From Vespa crabro (lineage: Eukaryota; Arthropoda; Insecta; Hymenoptera; Vespidae): 64,000 nt of DNA. The position numbers and the translations under genes are program-made. Every line of letters starts with the position of its first letter. Position 1 is the stretch's first letter. Positions 1 to 13,563 of this stretch are shown one piece after another. The notes below the pieces were generated by a model. It saw only the letters and a program-made list of their open reading frames with translations. It was not told where the DNA came from and did no database searches. The stretch lies in NCBI RefSeq assembly GCF_910589235.1, contig NC_060959.1, positions 7,672,763 through 7,736,762 of the forward strand, written 5' to 3'.

Positions 1-3000
1 ATCTTTCGATTTTGGAAAAACTTGGAAGGTTTACAGATACTTTGCCCATAATTGCGAGCAATCCTTCCCAGGTGTAGCTACGCATCAACCACAAAGTTTG
101 ACCGATGTAATATGTGAAACACGTTATTCTGGCGTAGCCCCATCCACTGGTGGTGAAGTAATCTTTAGGTGAAATAAAGTTTTTTAATTTCTTTAACAAG
201 TAATCCCATGTGTCTACATAATCCATAAATATATTTATATATTACAGAGTATTGCCACGAAATTTGGAAATCGATAATCCGTATTCGATAGAAGTACAAA
301 ATTTATTGAAGATAACCACTCTCAGAATCAACATGACGAGATTACATACATTGGGAGACGATTTGTTAGATTATCGTCCAGAGACTGGGGAAAAATATTA
401 TTATGCTATCCAAGACATGGTGATTCGAGGATCCTGTTCTTGTTATGGGCACGCATCGAGATGTCTTCCTTTACCAGGAGTGGCACAAGAAGAAAATATG
501 GTACATGGAAAATGCGAATGTACTCACAACACAAAAGGACTGAATTGTGAAAAATGCGAGGATTTCTATAATGATTTACCTTGGAAACCAGCGGTTGGTA
601 AACAAACGAACGCTTGTAGACCTTGCAATTGTAACAATCATACATCTTCCTGTCACTTTGACGAAACAGTTTACGAAAGATCTGGTAGAGTTTCTGGCGG
701 TGTATGCGATGATTGTCAGCATAACACGCGTGGTCAAAATTGTGAACAGTGCAAGCCATTTTATTATCATGATGTTAGTAAAGATATCTCGGATATTGAA
801 GCCTGTCAACGTAAGTTATTTAAATATTCTTTTGACAAATAATTCTATTCGATGAAAAATAATGATCATTTAATTAGGATATCTCATTTATATAATTTTA
901 CAGCTTGCGATTGTGATCTTAGTGGATCCTTGGACGATGGCATATGTGATTCCAGAACCGATCCTCTTAGTGGCGATGAGTCTGGTCGTTGTCACTGTAA
1001 AGCGAACGTAGAGGGTCGTCGTTGTGATCATTGCAAGAATGGTTTTTGGAATTTCAATTCAGAAAATCCTCAAGGATGCCAAGGTAGAAAATATTGAAAA
1101 TTATAATTAAATATTCAATAGCTATAAATATAATGTATATTTCGAAATATTAAGTATTCATCAATAAATTTCTTATTAATTTACAGCATGTACTTGTAAC
1201 ACTCTTGGTACCATCGATAATCAGGGTTGTAATATGATAACTGGTGAATGTACTTGTAAACGTTACGTTACCGCACGAGATTGTAATCAATGCTTGCCAG
1301 GATATTGGGGACTTTCTGAAGATCCCGATGGATGTAAACCTTGCGATTGCGATCGTGGTGGTTCATATGAAAATTCTTGCGACGTTGTTACCGGACAATG
1401 TCGATGCAGACCACACATCATCGGTAGAACTTGTAATCAACCAGAACAAGGCTATTATACCGGCTCTTTAGACTTTTTAATTTATGAAGGTGAACTATCA
1501 AGAGCAACTGACGTAAGTTATACATGAATATTTATTTTTATTTAATTAGACAATTCATCTTTTTTTTTTTTTGATACTGCACTTAACTGAATATATTTCC
1601 TTCAGAATTGTCAAGTTGTAATAAGAGAACCTTATCGCGATGGAAGAAATAGTACTTGGACGGGGACTGGATTTATGAAAGCTTTACAAGACTCAACTCT
1701 CAACTTTACGATCGATGATATTCGTAGATCCATGTGGTACGATATAATAGTACGCTATGAACCAATCCAGTCGGGTACATGGGAAGATGTTCAAATAATT
1801 ATTGAAAGAGACGAACCTGTCGATCTTAATGGTCCTTGTGCCAATTCAAAACCAGAATATGATCGATTATGGGTACAGTTACCATATCATTCAAGAAATT
1901 CCATTGCTCAACCTTCCGTTTGTTTAGAAAAAGGCAAAAAATACAACGTCATATTGCAATTCCGTAAATTTAATAGTCATGTAGATACACCCACGGCATC
2001 TATATTAATTGATTCTGTAAGTATAATTTTACATACACATAAATCAATCTATGTATATATGTTTATAATATTATCTTTAACTATCTTTACATCAAGATTA
2101 TTGTGAGACCAAAAATAGATGCCATACCTTTCTTCAATGCACTTGATGTCGGTGAATTACGTCGTCAGGAATATGAGTTATGCAATCAAATACTTAACGA
2201 CGTCAATTACATTCGGAATAATTTACCTGATGAGTGTAAAAAGTATCAGGATAGTATCGGTTATTATGTCTTTGAGGGTGCACATCGTAAGTATAATAAA
2301 TTTGACAAAAACAATTAAGTATACATTATTGTTGAAGATTATAGAAATTATAAAAAATATTTTATTGCAGCTTGCGAGTGTAATCCTACAGGATCACATA
2401 GTCTTCTTTGTCAGAATTATGGTGGCTTATGTCCTTGTAAAGTTAACGTAGTCGGTAGACGATGCGATCGTTGTGCACCAGGAACTTATGGATTTGGTCC
2501 AGTAGGATGTATACCTTGCGATTGCGATGGCGTTGGTGCTTTGGATAATTTTTGTGACGTTAAAACTGGACGATGCAAGTGTCGACCAAATACATATGGA
2601 AGAACGTGTGGCCAATGTGAACCAGGTTTTTGGAATTTTCCACATTGTCAACGATGTCAATGCCATGGTCATGCAGATAATTGTGACTCTAGAACCGGAG
2701 CTTGCATCAATTGTCGTGATTCTACCACTGGTCACAATTGTGATCGTTGTATTGAAACCTTTTACGGTGATCCACGAATAGGAGTGGACATACCGTGTAG
2801 ACCTTGTCCTTGTCCAGGTAAGAACTGTGTGTATCAAGGAAGAAAAAAATGTAATCTTTAGTAAGCATTTGAAGTAATGAATAATACAGTTTTTCTTTAC
2901 TTATTTATTAATTTTTTTTTGTTTTTTTTTTTTGTTTTTTTTGTTTTTTTATATACAAACGCAGGTACATTAAATTCTGGTCACTCATACGCGGATAGCT

Positions 3001-5698
3001 GTTCCCTCGATTCTATAACTCAGGATGTAATTTGTGAGTGTTATGAGGGATACGGCGGTCCACGTTGCGAAAAGTGTGCTGAGAATTATTTCGGCAATCC
3101 TGAAGTACCAGGTGGAAATTGCGAGCTTTGTGAATGTAATAATAATTCCGATCTGAGTCAACCTGGTAACTGTGATCCACATACCGGACATTGTCTACAA
3201 TGTCTCTACAATACCGATGGACCGAACTGTCAAATTTGCAAACCTGGATTTTACGGTGATGCACTTAAACAAGATTGTAAAGAATGTAATTGCGATTTCC
3301 TAGGATCCGACAGATCGATTGGACCTTGCGATCATCGTACTGGACAGTGTCCTTGCTTGCCACATGTGATTGGTCAACGTTGTGACAATTGCGAAGAAAA
3401 TCATTGGAGAATTGCAAGCGGTCAAGGTTGTGATCCTTGCGAATGTGACGCTGTTGGAAGTGTATCTGATAAGTACGTGATAAATTTGATGTATATGTAA
3501 TCGATCGATCAAATAATTAGTTCGATCATTTTTAACTCATCTTTTTAAACATTTGAAAACAGGTGTAATCCCTTCGATGGAAGTTGCGAGTGTAGAGCAG
3601 GTTTTGGTGGACGAAGATGCAATGAATGTCAAACGAATTTCTGGGGAAATCCAAATATCGAATGTACACCATGCGAATGCAATGTAATTGGTTCTTCAAG
3701 TCAACAGTGTAATAGAGAAACCGGTGTCTGTATTTGTCACAAAGGAATAGGAGGTGAAAAGTGTGACCAATGTGACCGTGGTTATCATGGAGAGGCACCA
3801 CAATGTAGTCCGTGCGGTGAATGTTTCGACAATTGGGATTTAACATTAGACGAATTGAAAAACAAGACGAATCTTGTAATAGAGGAGGCTTCCAGGATAC
3901 AGAAGGTCGGTACTACTGGGGTTTACAGTCAGGAATTCGACGATATGGTCAATTCATTGAACCAAGTACGTGATTTGATCAGCAATACTTCTATCAAGAG
4001 TCAAGATTTAGATGAGTTAACAGATTTGGCCGAGGAATTGAGTAAAAATATTTCGAATTCAGCGAAACAACTTGAGGAAGTCGACAATATGTTAGAAAAT
4101 GTTAGTCAACGAGTTAATCTTGGCGATGTCGCATTAAAGAAATTGAAAAATAGAACGAATAGCTTGCATCAGGGTGCTATGGAATTAAAAGAGAACGCAA
4201 CGATATTACAAGAGGAGAATGTTCAAGGTGCCCTAAATGTGACGCAACAAATGGCCGAGCAATCTCGACAAGCCGAAAAGATGGCAAACGCTACGAGTAA
4301 TATATTGGCCGATGCGGAGAGATATCGCAAACATACGGAAAATCTCTTAATCAAAAATAGTGTATCGTTTAACGAAGCCCAAGGGAGAAATAACGAATCT
4401 CTTCTAAAATTAAGCGATAAGTTAAATACATTGAACGGAGATATGCCTGAATTGAACCTTAAAATGTGTGGTGACAATGTCACCGATTGTAGCAACGTTT
4501 GTGGCGGCGCTGGATGTGGCTTCTGCGGAGGACTCTCTTGTGACGTTGGCGCGATAACCAAAGCTAATCAAGCATTGGATGTGGCCAAACAACAGGCTGA
4601 TAAAATTAAAAATCAAAAGGATGAAGCGGAACAATTATTACGTAATGTATGTTCATCGGTTTCTTCTTTTTTTTCTAATATTTTTCCTTATTATACGTTT
4701 CATGAAACAATTTTTATTTTTTACAGATGATCCAAATCAAACAAGATGCCGTAGCGGCTAGATCGAATGCACAAGATGCATTTAATAATGCTTTAGAAGC
4801 AAGAAATCGTTCCGACAAGATTACCAAAAGTTTATCGGACACTAACAAGCGAATTTGGAGTATGCTGGACGAGGAACAGCCAACACCTACGATGGTGAGA
4901 GATCTGGCTAACGATATATTAAACAAGAACATCAAATTAAAACCTGATGAGATCAAACGATTGGCCAGTCGCATAAAAACTATCGTTGGTTCTCTCACGG
5001 ATTCCGACAAAATTCTTGCCGACACAAAGGACGATCTCGAATTAGCTCATAATTTAGAGGAAAGTGCTAATCAAGCCAAGGATACAGCGTTGAAAAAACA
5101 AAATGAAACGAACGAAGTTGTATTGTTATTAACAGAAGCGAAAAAGGCACAGGAATTGGCAAAAGCCGCCATAGATACAGCTCAAAGTGACGTGGCCAAA
5201 TCGGAAAAAGATTTGACCGATATAGCTGTCCTCATAAAGGAAGCTCAAACAAAAGCCAATGATACCACCGATTCCGTAAAAGCTTTGGACACAAGATTGA
5301 AGCAATTACAAAAGCAATCGGCCAAGAACGCTTTCATTTTGAATAAGGAGATAGAAGTTGAAACTCTTAAAGTCGCCAATGAGGCTCGTGTCGTCGAGGG
5401 AAAAACGAAAAAATTAGCGGAGGAGTATAAAAAGGCTGACGAATTTTTAAATTATCGAATAAATAAAAGCGAAGATGATATAAAGAGAGCCAAGAAATTA
5501 CTTCAAAGAGCTTCCGAATTGACAGCTGATACGTCTACTAAATTTAAAGACTTAGACGGTATGGAAAGCGTTTATAAAGACAACGAGAGAATATTAACCG
5601 ATCTCATGGCCGAAATAGATTCCCTAACCGTAGAAATGGTGAAACATTTAGCAGAGATCGAGCGAAAGGCACAGATCTACAGACAATGCACCTCTTAA
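1..5698 (+). CDS. LanB1: Laminin subunit beta-1 (5'-truncated by window edge)
   Basis: Basement-membrane heterotrimer subunit; the encoded 1,615 residues lack roughly the first 170 of the usual laminin beta chain. Coding exons: 1-168, 248-810, 904-1083, 1187-1512, 1606-2016, 2097-2286, 2371-2817, 2965-3472, 3563-4646 and 4727-5698, all joining in frame. Order of domains: end of the laminin N-terminal domain (the DFGKTWKVYRYFAHNC block at the left edge); a first run of cysteine-rich LE repeats (about 430-1480); the beta-specific laminin IV type B domain (about 1480-2360); a second run of LE repeats (2371-3830); then heptad-rich coiled coil. The coiled coil is interrupted by the cysteine-rich beta knob (GGAGCGFCGG, about 4502-4531). 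The type IV-B domain and knob identify a beta rather than a gamma chain. The protein ends in RQCTS, where the penultimate-region Cys is known in the family to bond the gamma chain. The secretion signal lies outside the window. Confidence 0.97.
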
Positions 5699-6148
5699 TG
5701 CGCATTTATTTATAACGTTTATGGCACCTTAGAATCGAATATTCAAAAGAAATCTCTATTCGGCTCATCCTTCTAACGACACTAACTCTTAATCCCAATC
5801 TATAATAATTTTCTAAATAATTATTAAAGTTAAACATATCATATTATTACTCAAATAGTTTTTATCACGTTTATATTTACATCATATTCTCATCTTTTTT
5901 AATTCATACTTATATAATGTACTAACGTAGATATCGATGACGGTCAATTGTTTTTATAGTGCCATAATATCTAACAAAAGTGCCGTGTTTTTCTGTGAAT
6001 GAAATTGAATCTAATCGAACTGTATTTTTACTTACATTTTTGCAATTATTTTATTTGTGTTTTTTTTCTTTTTTTTTTTTTACAAAGCTATTTTGTATAA
6101 TGTCATTTGCCCTATAATATTATCTGTTGTACATATGTAGTTTTTACA

Positions 6149-6204
<56 letters not shown>

Positions 6205-6500
6205 TTAATTTGTATCGCACAACAATTATAGAAATAATCATTTGATCGTTTCTATAATTTTCATTTAATATTGTAATAAAAGACAACATTAGGTAATATG
6301 ATTTAATATAGATGCTTAATACAACGTCAAAGTTCTCGAAGAGAATTAATCATTTTATATAACATTAAGGAAAGAAAAAAAAAAATTGTAGTGTTATGAT
6401 CGAACCAAATGCCTTAGTAAATATATAAATAGGATATAATAAAAAATTTGTTAACAATATAATACGCAATAGAATAATATGTTAGAATAAATAAACGTGA
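5699..6500 (+). other. LanB1: LanB1 3' UTR
   Basis: AT-rich sequence directly after the LanB1 stop, without open frames of note. It contains a (TA)n tract near 6150-6202. AATAAA-type hexamers occur at about 6486-6495, so a polyadenylation site shortly after 6500 is plausible. The exact 3' end is inferred, not seen. Confidence 0.45.
6150..6202. repeat. (TA)n microsatellite
   Basis: Uninterrupted TA dinucleotide run of roughly 50 bases inside the presumed LanB1 3' UTR. Confidence 0.95.
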
Positions 6501-9424
6501 TTAACAGAGTCGAAAAATAATCTATGAGATAAAATAGAAATCGATTCAATTGACACCAAAATCTTCTTCGTAAAAGTCCATTAAAATTACATGTTCAAAG
6601 TAATATTTTTAACGTGAATATTCGTAAAAATAGAACCATAAGTTTCCATTGCCCCTGACATAATCTTATTTCCTTATATAAGACGAAACTTTGATAGATA
6701 GGAAGAAGGAAAATAGTGCCGGAAATACGATAAGAGAAAAGATAAGAATTTTACTGTGATAATTAGTTACTTCTAAACAGTAAAAGATTCAACATTTACT
6801 TCTTATTTTTCTTAAATGAAAAACAAAATTGTTTCTTTCTCTTTCTTTTTCTTTTTTCATTTTTTCATTTTTTAATTTTTTCCCTTAAGAATAAACAAAA
6901 AACAGAAACCAAAAAAAAGAAAGAAAGAAAAAAATTGTTTCCTTAATAAATCCCATAAGATTAAAAATCGTTTCTTTCGTAGGTCATCATCAAAATTGAG
7001 ATCCTAGAAATTAATTCGATGTAGAAAAAGTGATCGATTTGATTAGAAATTTTTTTTATACATGGAATTATTTACGTCAATATTTTCTTCGTTTTTTTTT
7101 TTTCATACTTATGTTTTGTTTTCCTATGCTTTGTTTTGTTTCTTTATGAAAAGTTTCCATTGACTTTCAAGATCACATCCTGGAGTAGAATTTCATCGTA
7201 AAAGCAATCCTTGCTGTTTATTGTAGTAATACCCAATGTCAGGGGATAGACACACGTGCGTAAATAGAAATTTCCCTGTTAAACTTTTCCTCCCCCTTTT
7301 TCGATAATCGAGCGACGTCAGTGACGATAGCTTTTACGGGAACTCCCATCTGCATTTTTCTTTTCTTCCTTATTTCTTTTTTTCCTCTTCTTTTTCTTCT
7401 TTTTTTTTTATTATTTTCCTTTCGTTGCACCTCCTCGAACGAAATCGCCTTTCTCTTTGAAACATGGCCAGACGCTAGAGAGTATTTCGTGAATAAAGAA
7501 GAGCTTTGTTGAATTCAAATGGTGTATGTATGAGGGCTCACGGGGTTGCGTACAATGAGTTCATTCAATACGAGCCTCGGTGGTTCTCAAACTGCATTAG
7601 ATCGACGTAAGACGAAGGATCTTTGAATTAATCCTTTTCTAATTTTGTTAAATATCCACGCGATCACGTTAAAAATGAATATCAAACGTGTAACAATAAA
7701 TACTGAAACGAATAACTTCGTTCGAATTAAATTTACGCGTGTTATTTAATTGTTCGATTGAAAATAATTTTCTTTAATTTTGTTCTTTCCTCTTTATTTT
7801 TTTCTCTCTGATCGAATATATTAATTATGTAATAAAAATTTCAAAATCAAAAAAAAGGAATGATACAAAGATTAAATGTATTATTGGAAAAGTAATTGAA
7901 ATGTATTTTTTTACGATGTAGATATTTTTAGTGTCGCAATAAAAATTAAAAAAAAAAAAAAAAAAAAAAACAAACAAACAAACAAAAAAAAATAGAAATA
8001 AAAAATTAAAAGAAGGAAAAGTGTAAAAATAAAAAATAAAAATCAGTTATTATTAAAAACTATTAAAAACATACGAAATTATTATAAAAGTTATCATAAT
8101 GTGAGTATATCTTTTATCTAATAAAAGCTTATATTTTAATAGGGAAAATTATTGAGAGGCACTGGATTTCAACGAACGATCGTGTGGTCATTACCGTTAA
8201 GATTTCTCTATATACATTACAGCCGTCTAATGAATTAACATACCAACGAATATGCATACGAGTAATACGTATGCACTACTATTACATACCTCGATTATGT
8301 TCTATGGGCTATTTTATTTTTAAAGTTTGTAAAATCAATAAAGGTACTTATTGAAATGTTATATATATACAGGACGATTCAATAATTATTATCATTCAAA
8401 AATAATTTTTTAAAGATTTCTCAAAAGAACTTTATCAATTACTAGAACAAAAAATCATTTGTATAATATACGTTCAACGTAAAAGATTTTTGTATATATA
8501 ATTAGTTGGATATATAATTAAAAATAAAAAAAAAAAGAATTATAGAATTATTTTAACTTTTTATAATAATAATAATTATTGACTCTGTATATTTTTCAAT
8601 TCTCGCATTCGATAAATTTATCGATGATTGAACGGCCATTCTTTTCATTGGACAAAGATTAAAATTATCTCAAAGCATATATTAAATGGTACAGATAGAA
8701 TTCTTGGATGTTACAATCGGCTTGTAGGGCGAAAGAAGTATCGTATCGAGAAAGAGAAAAATAATGGGATAGGAAAAACGTAAAATATAATATTCTTCTT
8801 ATCAACGCATACGCATATTGAATATTATACTTTAGTAAATACAAAGACAAATTTTTTTTTCCTTTTAAGAGATAACTCTATATCAATTTTTGAAATCATA
8901 ATCTTCCCTTTGCCCGCAACAGATACGTTTAGGTAAACGATAACTCTAAGTTCAAACAGAGAATTGATGTGACAGTGCGATTATATGGGAAAAAACTTAT
9001 TTTTTTAAATCTCGCTTTGTCCTTTTTTTTAAAACGATTAAAAGATCTCTCATCAAGGATATCTTTCTTGTCGTATACATATAAAAAAAAAAAAAAGGAA
9101 AAAAGAATTCAACATCTTTCATAGATTTTTTTGAATCGATTGAATTGATTTAAACGACCTGTTTGTTAAGATACAAAATTATCGATCGACCAGAACGATA
9201 TAAGCTCGTAGATATTTCCAAAATCGAAAGATAAATAATAAAGAGATAAATAATAAAAAATAAAAAATTTACAAATCAAAAGAAGAATTCAAACGATCCG
9301 TTAGATTTCCCACAAGTCGTAAGTCAAAGCCAATGTCAGAGTTGTATAACTCGTATAGCCATCGGGGATCAACGCGCGAGGGGTTGAAAGATGTAAAGAC
9401 AGGTAAGAGCATGAAAAGAGGAGT

Positions 9425-9486
<62 letters not shown>

Positions 9487-10850
9487 GATGGAAGAGAAGG
9501 AGGAAAGTTTACATAGACGCAGTATGTTCTCTTGGTAGAGAGGGGCAAGAAAATGGCTCCTGCCGATTGTTCGGCATCTTTTGTAGGTAGTAAGTCGGTT
9601 TGACAGCTGGTTCTTGCCGAAGTGGAGTAAGGGGAATTGGAAAGGGCCCATGTCGCAGAGCAGCAGTAATAGGTATAATGGTTAGTATGGTGAGGAGAAG
9701 GAGGAGAAGAGGGGTAACACCAATCGTCTCTTTTCTCCCATGGGATGGTTTCTTACCTTCCCTATTCGAAATTCAAAAACGATAGGCACGAGCCAAAGAA
9801 TAAAATAGCTTCTGCATAGTCGCGTGTTGAAGTTTAGACATTTATGATCGAGATCGATCATGAGAACGAATATTTTTTATCAATCGAAATTGTATCACCT
9901 CGATAATCGTACAATGATCTTTGAAAATAATCTATTGATCTGTCCGAGAATATTAATCGATTTTATGTGAAAGAAGAAAAGTTTTACAAAAATTTTATTA
10001 TCGAAGATCTAAAATTGAAATTCATTGATCGGAAAGATATTGGGATGATCAAATATAATCGATAAACTTGGTATGTTGACCCTTTTATTGACGACAATAG
10101 ACACAAAAAATAACAGCTCGTTGGGAAACTAATTCGAGACTTGTTTATCCTTCTTTCTTTGTTTTCTTTTTTTTTTTGTTTTGTTTTTTCCATTTATAGA
10201 CTTGTTTATCCTTCTCTTTTTTTCGTCCTTTTCAAGATATCACAAGCATTGATACGAAAGAATTGATCTTCGATTTATATAATAAATTTAAAGGTAAGAT
10301 CGTGTTATCGAATCTCTTTATTTATTTTTATTTATTTATTTTCTTAAATAATAATATTTATTATAATCGTCTTTGTCTAATCGTTCGACGCTTTTGAAGG
10401 TGGATATCTTGAAACGATCATGCGATCATTCATGAAAAAGATTTAAGTCGGTCTATGATAAAAGTAAAGTTAGGTGTGTCGTAAATTATATTAATAAATT
10501 TTCGATCGTGAAAAGAGTACACAATGTAGAAAGAACGAATATCATGAAAATACAAAAGTATTTGACAAATATTTCGACCAATCAAATTAATTAAATTATA
10601 GTGACTATATTAGACAAATCAGTTTTATTAATATCATCTTTTATATGATCATATAATTTTAAAAATCGTCGTAGTGTCTATATTAACATAATTTATATAT
10701 TCTATCAATAAAAACTAAAAGAAAAAAAATTCTAGAAATTAAATGTGAGGTTTAAATTATCTATATGAGATTAGAAAAAATAGAATGTATAGCTTTGGAA
10801 GCTGTGGCTCACAAACACTAAAAGAGAAGACGCGAAAGGAGGTGGAAAAA
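6501..10850. other. Intergenic, no gene seen (LanB1 to Tre1)
   Basis: AT-rich spacer with homopolymer A/T tracts (for example about 7950-7970), a T/C-rich stretch at about 7350-7410 and the (GA)n array at 9424-9483. Open frames here are short, biased by the repeats, and lack any recognisable domain. Nothing supports a protein-coding or RNA gene. Confidence 0.6.
9424..9483. repeat. (GA)n microsatellite
   Basis: Almost perfect GA repeat of about 60 bases. It creates artefactual open frames (Arg-Glu runs on + and Ser-Leu runs on -). Such tracts can bind GAGA-factor-type proteins, but no promoter is evident next to this one. Confidence 0.95.
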
Positions 10851-10856
10851 TTAAAT

Positions 10857-11060
10857 CGAGAAAGAGAGAGAAAAAGCGAGATAGAAAAGGGAGGGGGGAG
10901 AGAGAAAGAGAGAGAAAGAACGTTAGATAAAGACAGTAAAGCGTGTGTACTCTCGTAAAGGGCGCGTACGTGGTCAGAGTTCGTCAGTCTCGATCGGTCT
11001 TCGAGTAAAAGAGGGTTACACGTTTTTTGTGCTATTATTTTCTTGTCTCGAGAGCCCATT
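10857..11060 (+). promoter_or_regulatory. Putative Tre1-like promoter with GAGA tract and initiator
   Basis: A purine-only GAGA-type stretch (10857-10921) is followed by a more GC-balanced segment with an arthropod initiator-like TCAGT at 10984-10988, inside AGTTCGTCAGTC. The same 12-mer recurs at 38065-38076 in another promoter-like island. The next gene on this strand is the GPCR, whose ATG lies about 850 bases downstream. Assignment as its transcription start is inference; no TATA box was seen. Confidence 0.4.
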
Positions 11061-11439
11061 CAGATTTTATGATCTTAACGAGGAATAAAAAAAGAAATTA
11101 AATAAAAATAAATTGAGAATAACGATCTCGAAAAGAAAAAGAAACAAGAGAAATAGAAAAAAAAACAACAAGCATTAGAACCTCAATATTTCATTGTGAA
11201 AAAAAAATTAAAAAAAAATAAAAAAATAAAAAAAATAAATAAAGAAAGAAATGACGAAATATTTGAATATTATTTTTAAACGTTTACATTGTCAACGTAA
11301 CAAAGTTAAGAATATTAACAAAATATTTATAATAAATTTACAAGAAATATGATCATCCGATCTTCGTTTCAATGAAGAATAAATGTTTTTCCTGTGATAG
11401 TGTTCGCAACGTGTAATCCTATGCGTATATATACGCGCG

Positions 11440-11490
11440 TGTATATGTGTGTGTGTGTGTGTATGTGTGTGTGTGTGCGTGCGTGCGTGT
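11440..11490. repeat. (TG)n / (TGCG)n microsatellite
   Basis: GT-rich alternating purine-pyrimidine repeat between the promoter-like region and the GPCR start codon, with TGTG runs passing into GTGC units. Confidence 0.9.
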
Positions 11491-11834
11491 ATCTAATCAT
11501 CGAACTCATTAAGAGGGGTCGTTATTCCATGATCCATTGGTAACTGCTCGCAAATAAGTAAGCGTACTTTGCGATTAATGAACTTGTTGAAGGAATCAAC
11601 ACAAAAGTGTATGTGTCTGTGTCTGAATATACATATATGTATGTGTGTAGATATGTGTTCATTTCATTCGAGTCTTTGATAAGTATTGAAAAAGTTGAAT
11701 TTTAATAAATATATTCAGATTTATTCGTGCGATAGGAATAGTTGATTTGTTATTTGATTTTGACCATTCTAAAGGATGCAAAAAAAAGGAAATTTCTTGA
11801 AAAAGAAGAATTGAAAAAAAAAAAGAAGATTAAT

Positions 11835-13563
11835 ATGGCTAATTCTTCGTCGATTAATATCAGCTTCGATGACGAAAATGGAATCGAAGCTTTTAAACAT
11901 TATTCTCGCTCGGCCACTACCGCAGCTGCCATTTGTGCGATAATCTTCAGTATTGTTGGTATACTAGGTAAAAATATAAAAATGTTAATTATTTTCTTAT
12001 ACATATAAGTATCACTGTACTGAATTTTATATATATATATATATATATAAAAAGAAAAAAAGAAAGAATTTCTAAGTCAAAGTAATAAATAATTCTAACA
12101 GATCTAAGAGTAAAACACGTCTTTTCGAATATATAAATAAATAGAAAATATTCTATTATCCAAATAGATTCGTTGGAGAAATTAAATGACAAATTTTGTT
12201 TCTATTGTGATATAAATATAAATTCATTTGTGATTTAAAACGATTTAATCTTTTTCTTTCTTTTTATTATTTTTTTTTTTTTTTTTAATATTTCAATTAA
12301 AAATTTGTTTATTCCGCTCAGAATTCTAACGTTAAATAAATTGAAATATATATTAATTTAATCGAGTTATTTGAAAAATTCTATCAAATATTCTCGCAAC
12401 TCGTTAACTAATTAAAATATCAAGACCCATGTACGTTTTCTCTTAATTGAAGGTAATTTGGTGACAGTAATCGCGCTACTGAAGTACACGAGACTAAGGC
12501 GACACGCTACAACTGCATTCGTTATAAGTCTAAGTGTCTCCGATTTAATTTTCTCTGCTGTGAATTTGCCATTGACAGCTAGCAGATATTTGAACGAAGC
12601 TTGGGTCCTTGGTGATACACTTTGTCAGATCTTCCCACTTTTCTTTTATGGAAACGTAGCTGTCTCGTTGCTAAGTATGGTTGCAATTACAATTAACAGG
12701 TCAGTAATCTATAAGCTAATCATAAAAAAAAAAAAATAACGATCTGATTGTATATTAAATTTAAAGAACTATTAAAATTTTTAAGTTGAAGTTTATCAAA
12801 AGAAACTTCGAACGTTTTTTGAAATTTTCAAAGATATTCCCTTTCTTTTTACAAAATTAAAAAAAAAAATATTACTAAGATATATAAAAACAATATATTT
12901 AATATTTTCTTTAGGTATGTACTCATATCAAGATCGGATATCTACGCTGTTATATATACAACTCGGGGTATCGTATTGATGTTGATCGCCATATGGACCC
13001 TTAGTTTCTCCCTTTTGATACCACCTTTGATAGGTATATGGGGTACTCTTGGATTAGATCCAAAGACCTTCTCTTGTACGATTTTAAAGAAGAACGGTTC
13101 GAGTCCAAAAAAAGTACTCTTTGTTCTCGGCTTTATTGTACCCTGCGTTGTGATCAGCGTTTCTTATCTTTGTATTTACTGGCGCGTAAGAAAGAGCCGA
13201 AGGAACTTGGAAGCACATGCTACTGGAGGAAGACGAAAAGTTGGTGGATTTCAAAGGAGAGAAGATTCCAGAGTGACGAGACTTATGTTGATTATATTCT
13301 TGTGTTTTTTAACGTGTTTCATGCCATTGATGTTGGCAAATGTAATCGACGACAAAGTCAGAATTCCTATATTACATGTGATCGCTTCTATATTAGCTTG
13401 GGCATCCTCCGTTATAAATCCTTTTATATACGCTGGTACCAACAAATTGTATAGAGAAGCTTACAAGCAAATTTTATGTCCTGTTTCAAGCAAAATACCA
13501 ACGACTGGCCCAAAACCAACGCACTCGCACTCAAGCAAAATCTCTTCCCCTCCATTGACGTGA
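11835..13563 (+). CDS. Tre1: Tre1/moody-type rhodopsin-family G-protein-coupled receptor
   Basis: Complete 342-residue class A GPCR in three exons: 11835-11967, 12453-12699 and 12915-13563. Seven hydrophobic segments are visible. TM1 carries the GN..V motif, formed across the first splice junction. The end of TM3 reads NRY (N126-R127-Y128) instead of DRY and spans the second junction. A Cys before TM3 (LGDTLCQ) and one in extracellular loop 2 (FSCTIL) can form the conserved disulfide. TM7 has NPFIY at about 295-299, and the third intracellular loop is basic. The NRY variant and overall sequence fit insect Trapped in endoderm-1; the sister receptor Moody is the main alternative. In Drosophila, Tre1 guides germ-cell migration and neuroblast polarity and Moody acts in blood-brain-barrier glia. 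The start is the ATG before NSSSIN; an upstream in-frame alternative at 11742 gives a lysine-rich leader that looks like UTR. Confidence 0.88.

Noticed and set aside
9333..9651. Overlapping + and - open frames across the (GA)n array
   Set aside because: Both are driven by the dinucleotide repeat (Arg-Glu and Ser-Leu runs) and have no splice context or domain.
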